This document shows, one piece after another, positions 15,281 through 20,368 of a stretch of DNA of 20,368 bases; position 1 is the stretch's first letter; the number at the start of each line of letters is the position of its first letter. The notes under the pieces are model-generated. The model saw only the letters and a program-made list of their open reading frames with translations, did not search any database and had not been told where the DNA came from. The translations under genes were made by a program, and so were the position numbers. Origin of the DNA: CAVZLD01 sp964522605 (lineage in GTDB: Bacteria > Planctomycetota > Planctomycetia > Pirellulales > Pirellulaceae); the NCBI GenBank assembly GCA_964522605.1, contig CAZFWV010000098.1:1-20368 (forward strand), in the 5' to 3' direction.

Positions 15281-16735
15281 ATGAAGGCGTCAATTCCGAA
15301 GGTTGTCAGATTATTGTTGAAGCTTGTGGAGTCCGGTTCTCCCCGTGCATCCCACGTGGACACGACGTGTGCCACTGGCTCTGCCAGTGCCCATTTGGGA
15401 CCAGGCCGAATTCGATCTGTCGGAATAGAAATAGCGACCTGCTCGATCTTGGTTTTGCTGCTAGCGTCCTCGGCCTCGGCGGACGATTGGCCTCGGTGGT
15501 TGGGCGCACAGTGTGACAGCCAATGGCGCGAACAAGGCATTCTGCGGAGCTTTCCCGAGGGAGGCCCGACGGTTCAATGGCGTGTCCCGATCCGGGGCGG
15601 TTATGCGGGACCCGCCGTTGCGGGGAACCGCGTGTTCGTCACCGATTATGTGACGACGGGCGATCAGACTCCGAATCCGGATAAGCGGAACAAGCTGGAG
15701 GGGACTGAGCGAGTCCTGTGCCTCGATGCTGAATCCGGAGAAGTCCTTTGGAAGCACGAGTACGCCTGTGCGTACAACATCTCGTATCCTGCCGGGCCGC
15801 GGTGTACGCCGACCGTCGATGGAGACCGCGTGTACACGCTCGGTGCGGAAGGCGATCTGCGTTGCCTGAATACGACCGATGGACAGTTGGTGTGGTCGCG
15901 CCAATTCGCTCGCGATTTTCAGGCGGAAACACCAGTCTGGGGCTTTGCTGGCCATCCTCTGGTCGACGGCAACCGGCTGATTTGCATCGTCGGGGGGCCC
16001 GGCAGTCTGGTCGTTGCTTTCGATAAGTTGACCGGAGACCTATTGTGGAAGGCGATGGACGATCAGTCGCCCGGCTATTCATCACCCAACATCGTGGAAG
16101 CGGGTGGAAAGCGACAGTTGTTGATTTGGCACGCGTCGGCGCTCAGCTCGCTCGATCCCGAAAGCGGCGAGCAACACTGGTCCTTGCCACTGGATCCGAA
16201 TTATGGGATGGCGATTGTCACACCCCGGATGACTGAAAATGGAGTCTTCGTCGGGGGAATTGTGAACAAGTCGATGTTCGTTTCGTTGATGGCCGATCGG
16301 CCCGATGCCGAGGTCAAGTGGTACGGGGAAGCCCGCATCGGCATTGATCCGGTGCACAGTACGCCCATTCTTGAGGCGGACTATATTTACGGTGTCGATC
16401 GGGAAGGTCAGCTATGTTGCGTTGATCGAAGCGATGGCCGCCGCGTCTGGGGCACATACGAGTTAATGCCCGAGAAGCGACGCGTTCATTCGGGCAACGT
16501 GTTTCTGGTGAAGAACGACGATCGCTTTTTCCTGTTTACCGATTCGGGGGAGTTGGTCATCGCCCAACTTTCTCCGTCCGGGTACCAAGAGCATTCCCGG
16601 GCGAAAGTCATCGAACCCACGGGGGACGCCATGGGGCGCGCTGTCGTCTGGACTCACCCGGCATTCGCACATCGGAGTGCATTTATTCGCAACGATCGCG
16701 AGGTAATTCGCGTTTCGCTCGCCGAGAATGACTGA
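15281..16735 (+). CDS. Secreted PQQ-binding-like beta-propeller protein (BamB-like)
   Basis: This 484-residue propeller protein has recurring blade motifs: CLDAESGEVLWKHEY, CLNTTDGQLVWSRQF, AFDKLTGDLLWKA, SLDPESGEQHWSL and CVDRSDGRRVWG. The hydrophobic segment IATCSILVLLLASSASA (about 51-67) followed by DDWPRWLG looks like a signal peptide and mature start, so the protein is exported. Many planctomycete genes of this type are annotated as outer membrane protein assembly factor BamB or PQQ-like quinoproteins; no dehydrogenase catalytic signature was recognised. The ATG at 15281 follows AGGGGG at good spacing, but it puts about 48 residues before the signal segment, part of them encoded by a dispersed repeat (15369-15390). 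The true start is therefore uncertain. The next gene begins 16 bp downstream. Confidence 0.82.
   Translation: MKASIPKVVRLLLKLVESGSPRASHVDTTCATGSASAHLGPGRIRSVGIEIATCSILVLLLASSASADDWPRWLGAQCDSQWREQGILRSFPEGGPTVQWRVPIRGGYAGPAVAGNRVFVTDYVTTGDQTPNPDKRNKLEGTERVLCLDAESGEVLWKHEYACAYNISYPAGPRCTPTVDGDRVYTLGAEGDLRCLNTTDGQLVWSRQFARDFQAETPVWGFAGHPLVDGNRLICIVGGPGSLVVAFDKLTGDLLWKAMDDQSPGYSSPNIVEAGGKRQLLIWHASALSSLDPESGEQHWSLPLDPNYGMAIVTPRMTENGVFVGGIVNKSMFVSLMADRPDAEVKWYGEARIGIDPVHSTPILEADYIYGVDREGQLCCVDRSDGRRVWGTYELMPEKRRVHSGNVFLVKNDDRFFLFTDSGELVIAQLSPSGYQEHSRAKVIEPTGDAMGRAVVWTHPAFAHRSAFIRNDREVIRVSLAEND
15369..15390. repeat. REP-like palindrome inside the 5' end of the PQQ-propeller gene
   Basis: The 22-bp unit GTGCCACTGGCTCTGCCAGT plus GC is identical over 21 bases to the unit at 7862, in the same orientation. 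It would encode CATGSASA at residues 30-37 of the annotated protein, between the chosen ATG and the signal peptide. Confidence 0.8.
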
Positions 16736-16751
16736 TTGATCGTATGGGATA

Positions 16752-17987
16752 ATGATGAGCAAACGAATGACCCGAGAAACGACTGGATACGTCGTGTTAA
16801 TGCTTTTGGCATGGATCCCCGCGCAGACTCTACCAGCGGCGGATGCATTCCAAACACAGCGAATGGTGATGGTCCAGAAGTACGTGGCGGCCGAAGGCGT
16901 GAAAGACGCTCGCGTGCTGGCTTCACTCCGCGCAACGCCCCGTCACGAGTTTGTTTCGCCCGAGAGTCGACGGTTCGCCTACTTCGACATGGCGATTCCG
17001 ATTGGCTACGGGCAGACGATTTCGCCGCCTTACGTTGTGGCATTCATGACCGAGGCCATCGATCCGCAGCCCACGGACCGTGTGCTGGAAATCGGTACCG
17101 GCAGCGGTTACCAGGCTGCGGTACTCAGTCCCCTGGTCAAAGACGTATTTACGATTGAGATTGTTCGTCCCCTGGGCGAGCAGGCTGCTGCGACGCTCAG
17201 ACGGCTCGGTTACGCGAATGTTCACACGCGGATCGGTGATGGTTATGCGGGATGGCCGGAAGAAGCTCCGTTCGACAAGATCATCGTGACCTGCTCCCCG
17301 GAGGACATTCCAGCTGCCCTGGCCGAACAGCTGAAGGAAGGCGGTCAAATGGTCATTCCGGTAGGCGAACGGTTTCAGCAGACGCTGGTTCGTCTGACCA
17401 AAGTTGATGGAGAGCTGAAACGAGAGCCGCTGCAGGAGACGTTCTTCGTGCCCATGACGGGATCGGCCGAAGAGCAGCGTCAGGTATTGCCCGATCCCCA
17501 GAATCCCGCCCTCGTGCACGGTAGTTTTGAGTCGACGCTGGAAGGAACAGAGCTGCCGGCCGGATGGTACTACGTGCGCGAAGGTGTTGTGACGCAGGAG
17601 GCACAGGCGCCCGACGGACAGCACGTGATGCGGTTCATGAATCAGATTCCCGGACGCACTGCACACGCTCTGCAGGCGTTTGGTGTCGACGGTCGGCGCG
17701 TTCGCCAATTGGATGTGGGCTTCTGGGTCCGGGGACAGCAGATTCGCCCAGGTCCCAACCCGGATCAACGAGCACAAGTGCTGGTGGAGTTTTATGCGGA
17801 GAACCGCGCGGTTGTCGGACAAGTGAATCTCGGTCCGTGGCGCGGGACGTTTGGCTGGCGTGAATTGCGGCAGCGCATCCGTGTGCCAGATCAGGCCCGT
17901 CTGGCCGTCCTTGGGATCGGACTGTTTGGTGCGACGGGAGAAATCGCGTTTGATCAAGTCGCCATCCAATCGGTCCCCTCGCCCTAG
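16752..17987 (+). CDS. pcm: Secreted protein-L-isoaspartate O-methyltransferase-like protein with C-terminal domain
   Basis: This 411-residue protein has an N-terminal signal-like segment (about 12-30, ending LPAADAF). The Pcm core covers about 35-240: LRATPRHEFVSPESR, the isoaspartate-site run GYGQTIS (85-91), SAM motif I VLEIGTGSGYQ (111-121), and DKIIVTCSPEDIP, GGQMVIPVG and FFVPM in order. Known Pcm enzymes methylate L-isoaspartyl residues of damaged proteins using SAM. Residues about 250-408 (VHGSFESTLEGTELPAGWYY onward) look like a beta-sandwich, carbohydrate-binding-like domain. Family length is usually near 210 residues, so this protein is about twice that. Export is odd because SAM is cytoplasmic. 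ATG codons at 16752 and 16755 are both possible. The next gene starts 46 bp downstream. Confidence 0.85.
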   Translation: MMSKRMTRETTGYVVLMLLAWIPAQTLPAADAFQTQRMVMVQKYVAAEGVKDARVLASLRATPRHEFVSPESRRFAYFDMAIPIGYGQTISPPYVVAFMTEAIDPQPTDRVLEIGTGSGYQAAVLSPLVKDVFTIEIVRPLGEQAAATLRRLGYANVHTRIGDGYAGWPEEAPFDKIIVTCSPEDIPAALAEQLKEGGQMVIPVGERFQQTLVRLTKVDGELKREPLQETFFVPMTGSAEEQRQVLPDPQNPALVHGSFESTLEGTELPAGWYYVREGVVTQEAQAPDGQHVMRFMNQIPGRTAHALQAFGVDGRRVRQLDVGFWVRGQQIRPGPNPDQRAQVLVEFYAENRAVVGQVNLGPWRGTFGWRELRQRIRVPDQARLAVLGIGLFGATGEIAFDQVAIQSVPSP

Positions 17988-18033
17988 CCGCTCTCGGTAA
18001 CGTTACTTCTGCAGGCGGTCAGGGATCACAAGC

Positions 18034-18756
18034 ATGACGTCAGAAAAGCCTCGGATCGGTATCACAACGTATGCGCCCAACCGGGAACGGGAGCTGACGC
18101 TGCCGGAGCAGTATGTCGAGAGCGTTCGGCGTGCGGGCGGCCTGCCGCTCTTGATCCCTCCAGGTGAAACCGCTCTGGATGATCTGTTGAGTTGGCTCGA
18201 TGGTTGGGTTCTGTCTGGTGGCGGCGATCTGGACCCACAGTGCTACGGTGTTGCTTCGCATCCTCAGGTTTACGACGTGGACGCCGCACGAGATGCCATG
18301 GAATTGGAACTCGCGCGTCAGTTGACGAACCGCCGCTTGCCCACATTAGCGATCTGTCGCGGACTGCAAGTGATCAACGTTGCCTTTGGCGGCACGTTGC
18401 ATCCACACCTGCCAGACCATTACGGCGACACCGTGCCGCACGGTGTGCCTCCGCATCAGGCCGTGGCCCATGACGTGCAATTGGTTGCCGAATCTCGGCT
18501 GGGCCGCCTAATGGGGAGCGACCGTGTGGTTTCCTATTCCTGGCATCATCAGGCGATCGACCGCCTTGCTTCCGGGTTTCAGGTGGTCGCCCGCGCTCCG
18601 GATGGAGTGATTGAGGCGGTGGAACAGCCGGAGCATCCGGAATTGATCTGCGTCCAGTGGCATCCGGAACTCTCGGCAGCGGAGGATCCTGCCCAGCAGC
18701 GGTTGTTTGATGAGTTGATTCGGCTGGCTCAGATCCCCCGCCCGGTCCGTGCATGA
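18034..18756 (+). CDS. Class I glutamine amidotransferase-like hydrolase (peptidase C26, PuuD type)
   Basis: This 240-residue cytoplasmic protein has the nucleophile motif AICRGLQVINVAFGGTL with C108, and the His/Glu pair H210/E212 in CVQWHPEL, giving the Cys-His-Glu triad. GWVLSGGGDLDPQCYG (57-72) and YSWHHQAID are also typical. PuuD-type enzymes cleave gamma-glutamyl bonds, as in gamma-glutamyl-GABA in putrescine breakdown. No other putrescine genes are present, so only the family is assigned, not the substrate. AGGG precedes the ATG at a rather long distance. The gene sits between pcm and the TrpB-like gene on the same strand. Confidence 0.86.
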   Translation: MTSEKPRIGITTYAPNRERELTLPEQYVESVRRAGGLPLLIPPGETALDDLLSWLDGWVLSGGGDLDPQCYGVASHPQVYDVDAARDAMELELARQLTNRRLPTLAICRGLQVINVAFGGTLHPHLPDHYGDTVPHGVPPHQAVAHDVQLVAESRLGRLMGSDRVVSYSWHHQAIDRLASGFQVVARAPDGVIEAVEQPEHPELICVQWHPELSAAEDPAQQRLFDELIRLAQIPRPVRA

Positions 18757-18776
18757 CTCTTGGGCTAATCTTCTGG

Positions 18777-18782
18777 TATAGT
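18777..18782 (+). promoter_or_regulatory. Possible -10 box upstream of the TrpB-like gene
   Basis: TATAGT lies 49 bp before the ATG in a locally AT-richer patch. The -35 position reads about TGACTC, a poor match. If real, the gene would have its own promoter despite the collinear neighbour upstream. Confidence 0.25.
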
Positions 18783-18831
18783 ACTTCTTTCCTCAACCTG
18801 CCCTTTTTCGCGCTGACACGGGGAGTGAGCG

Positions 18832-20205
18832 ATGCCTGAGTCGATCAAGTATGTGCTGTCCGAAGATGCAATTCCGGAGGCTTGGTACAACATCATGGCG
18901 GATCTTCCAGGACCACCGCCGCCCGTCCTACACCCGGGGACGGGAGAGCCGATCGGACCGGACGCACTAGCCGCCCTGTTCCCGATGGCGCTGATCGAGC
19001 AGGAGATGTCGCCCGAACGTTGGATCGAGATCCCCGGCGAGGTCCGGGAGTTGTATCGACAATGGCGTCCAACGCCGTTGTTCCGCGCTCGGCGGCTCGA
19101 ACGCGCACTCGAGACGCCGGCGCGCATCTATTACAAGTACGAAGGCGTCAGTCCGGCGGGATCGCACAAGCCGAATACCGCCTTCGCTCAGGCATACTAC
19201 AACAAGCAGGCAGGCATCAAGCGATTGTCGACCGAAACCGGTGCCGGACAGTGGGGATCCGCCTTGTCGATGGCTTGTGCTGCCTTCGGTCTGGAATGCA
19301 AGGTCTTCATGGTTCGCGTCAGTTTCGATCAAAAGCCCTATCGCAAAGCACTCATGCAGACCTTCGGGGCGAATGTGACGGCCAGCCCCAGCGAGGAGAC
19401 CGCTGCAGGGCGCGCGGTCCTGGCGGAACACCCCGATTCGCGGGGCTCGTTGGGAATCGCGATTTCTGAAGCTGTGGAAGTCGCCGCGCAGTCCAGCGAT
19501 ACGAACTACGCCTTGGGGAGCGTCCTGAATCACGTGATGCTGCACCAAACCGTAATCGGCCAGGAAACCCAGAAGCAGTTTGAAATGGCGGACGACCAAC
19601 CGGATGTCATCGTGGGTTGTACCGGAGGCGGCTCGAACTTCGCCGGCATCACGTTCCCCTACCTGGGGGCGAATCTCCGAGGCGAATCCCAGATTCGCGT
19701 CGTGGCCGTCGAGCCGTCCGCCTGCCCCAGCCTGACGAAAGGCCGCTATGCGTACGACTTCGGCGATACCGCTCACCTCACTCCACTCGTGAAGATGCAC
19801 ACGCTCGGAAGTACGTTCGTACCGCCCGGTATCCACGCCGGAGGACTGCGATACCACGGGATGGCGCCGCTGGTGAGCCTGCTGCTGGATCTGGGGGCGT
19901 TTGAAGCCTCTTCCGTTCATCAGCTCGAAGCTTTCCAGGCCGGTGTGCAGTTTGCTCGCGCCGAAGGCATCGTGCCCGCACCGGAAGCCAATCACGCGGT
20001 GGCTGGAGCGATGCGCGAAGCGATCCGCTGTCGCGAAGAAGGCGTCAGCCGAGCCGTCCTGTTCAACCTCTGTGGCCACGGACATTTCGACATGCAGGCC
20101 TACATGGACTACGCCGCCGGCAAGTTGCAGGATTACGAGTATCCGGAAGAAGAGATTGCCATGGCCCTGGCCGGTCTGCCCGTCATCGGCTCGGACGGTG
20201 CCTAG
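18832..20205 (+). CDS. trpB: TrpB-like PLP-dependent enzyme (TrpB2 type)
   Basis: This 457-residue cytoplasmic fold-type II PLP enzyme belongs to the longer TrpB2 branch of tryptophan synthase beta chains, which join indole and serine. Seen: RPTPLFRARRLE; GSHKPNTA with the PLP lysine K113; the substrate-carboxylate loop TETGAGQWG with catalytic E135; the phosphate-binding GGGSN (265-269) after VGCTG; and GSTFVPPGIHAGGLRYHG and LCGHGHFD near the end. The N-terminal extension (about 60 residues before the PxPL region) and the total length fit TrpB2 rather than the shorter TrpB1 (about 400). GGGGAG precedes the ATG. No trpA or other trp gene is adjacent, which is usual for TrpB2. Tryptophan synthesis or indole salvage is therefore likely but not shown. 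Confidence 0.9.
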   Translation: MPESIKYVLSEDAIPEAWYNIMADLPGPPPPVLHPGTGEPIGPDALAALFPMALIEQEMSPERWIEIPGEVRELYRQWRPTPLFRARRLERALETPARIYYKYEGVSPAGSHKPNTAFAQAYYNKQAGIKRLSTETGAGQWGSALSMACAAFGLECKVFMVRVSFDQKPYRKALMQTFGANVTASPSEETAAGRAVLAEHPDSRGSLGIAISEAVEVAAQSSDTNYALGSVLNHVMLHQTVIGQETQKQFEMADDQPDVIVGCTGGGSNFAGITFPYLGANLRGESQIRVVAVEPSACPSLTKGRYAYDFGDTAHLTPLVKMHTLGSTFVPPGIHAGGLRYHGMAPLVSLLLDLGAFEASSVHQLEAFQAGVQFARAEGIVPAPEANHAVAGAMREAIRCREEGVSRAVLFNLCGHGHFDMQAYMDYAAGKLQDYEYPEEEIAMALAGLPVIGSDGA

Positions 20206-20316
20206 ACGCTGTTTCAGAACCGAGATTTCGGGGGGCGAGGCTGGCCTGCTGAAAATGCTTTCGACCCGGAAACATGAAAAGTTCGGGCGGGCAATGAACA
20301 AACCGAAATCCTAGCT

Positions 20317-20348
20317 CCCTTCTCCCCCGGCTTTGCGGGGGAGAAGGG
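20317..20348. repeat. 13-bp perfect stem-loop, dispersed repeat type
   Basis: CCCTTCTCCCCCG (20317-20329) and CGGGGGAGAAGGG (20336-20348) are perfect reverse complements around a 6-nt loop; the run CTGGGGATGAGGGGG follows. The form is that of a common intergenic repeat in planctomycetes and other environmental bacteria. It could block transcription after the TrpB-like gene, but there is no T-run. No gene is seen from 20206 to the right edge. Confidence 0.75.
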
Positions 20349-20368
20349 CTGGGGATGAGGGGGCACAG

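Noticed and set aside
16923..17969. 348-codon open frame on the minus strand opposite pcm
   Set aside because: No recognisable domain; the plus-strand Pcm motifs are intact and continuous.
18967..20301. 444-codon open frame on the minus strand opposite the TrpB-like gene
   Set aside because: It mirrors the codon bias of the real gene, shows no family motif, and the plus strand encodes an intact TrpB2 with all catalytic motifs.

Overview
The window looks like a draft-assembly contig from a member of the Planctomycetota, probably Pirellulales-like. This is inferred from gene style (secreted BamB-like PQQ propeller, secreted isoaspartyl methyltransferase with an added C-terminal domain, CocE-type esterase with a signal peptide, SMP-30 protein, long HrpA), from moderately high GC, from wide intergenic spaces, and from many short palindromic repeats of a kind I associate with planctomycete genomes. 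No rRNA, tRNA, CRISPR array, transposase, integrase or phage gene was seen. One run of 100 N (10027-10126) is a scaffold gap.

Layout. 1-4165 and 4261-5223 form a cell-surface/glycan block: an SGNH-like O-acetylation partner protein and an AlgI-type MBOAT acyltransferase (both minus), with a possible 19-residue hydrophobic peptide and a perfect 27-bp stem-loop between them; then a class I SAM methyltransferase with a coiled-coil tail (plus) and a GDP-L-fucose synthase-like epimerase (minus). 5224-8136 holds a secreted CocE/NonD hydrolase bracketed by repeat-rich spacers. 8137-8892 is a DUF434/DUF5616-type protein of unknown function. 9052-9948 is a secreted SMP-30/gluconolactonase-like protein, followed by a terminator-like hairpin and the N gap. 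10229-15108 (minus) is hrpA followed closely by an inositol-monophosphatase-family gene. 15281-20205 (plus) is a collinear run: PQQ-propeller protein, secreted Pcm-like methyltransferase, class I glutamine-amidotransferase-like hydrolase (PuuD/C26 type) and a TrpB2-type PLP enzyme.

How the genes work together. MBOAT plus SGNH protein is a recognised pairing for O-acetylation of extracytoplasmic polysaccharide. The fucose synthase and methyltransferase nearby fit nucleotide-sugar supply and modification, but no glycosyltransferase or gmd partner lies in the window. hrpA and the IMPase gene are probably co-transcribed. The four plus-strand genes at the right are spaced 16, 46 and 75 bp apart and may share transcripts, without an obvious common pathway.

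The most unusual content is non-coding: at least eight distinct short repeat or hairpin elements, two of which touch coding sequence or break the assembly. I did not find a convincing new multi-gene system. The best leads are the small ORF and hairpin in the MBOAT locus, the 78-bp element with inverted ends on both sides of the CocE gene, the repeat embedded in the 5' end of the PQQ gene, the N gap sitting inside a 26-bp inverted repeat, and the basic insert in HrpA.
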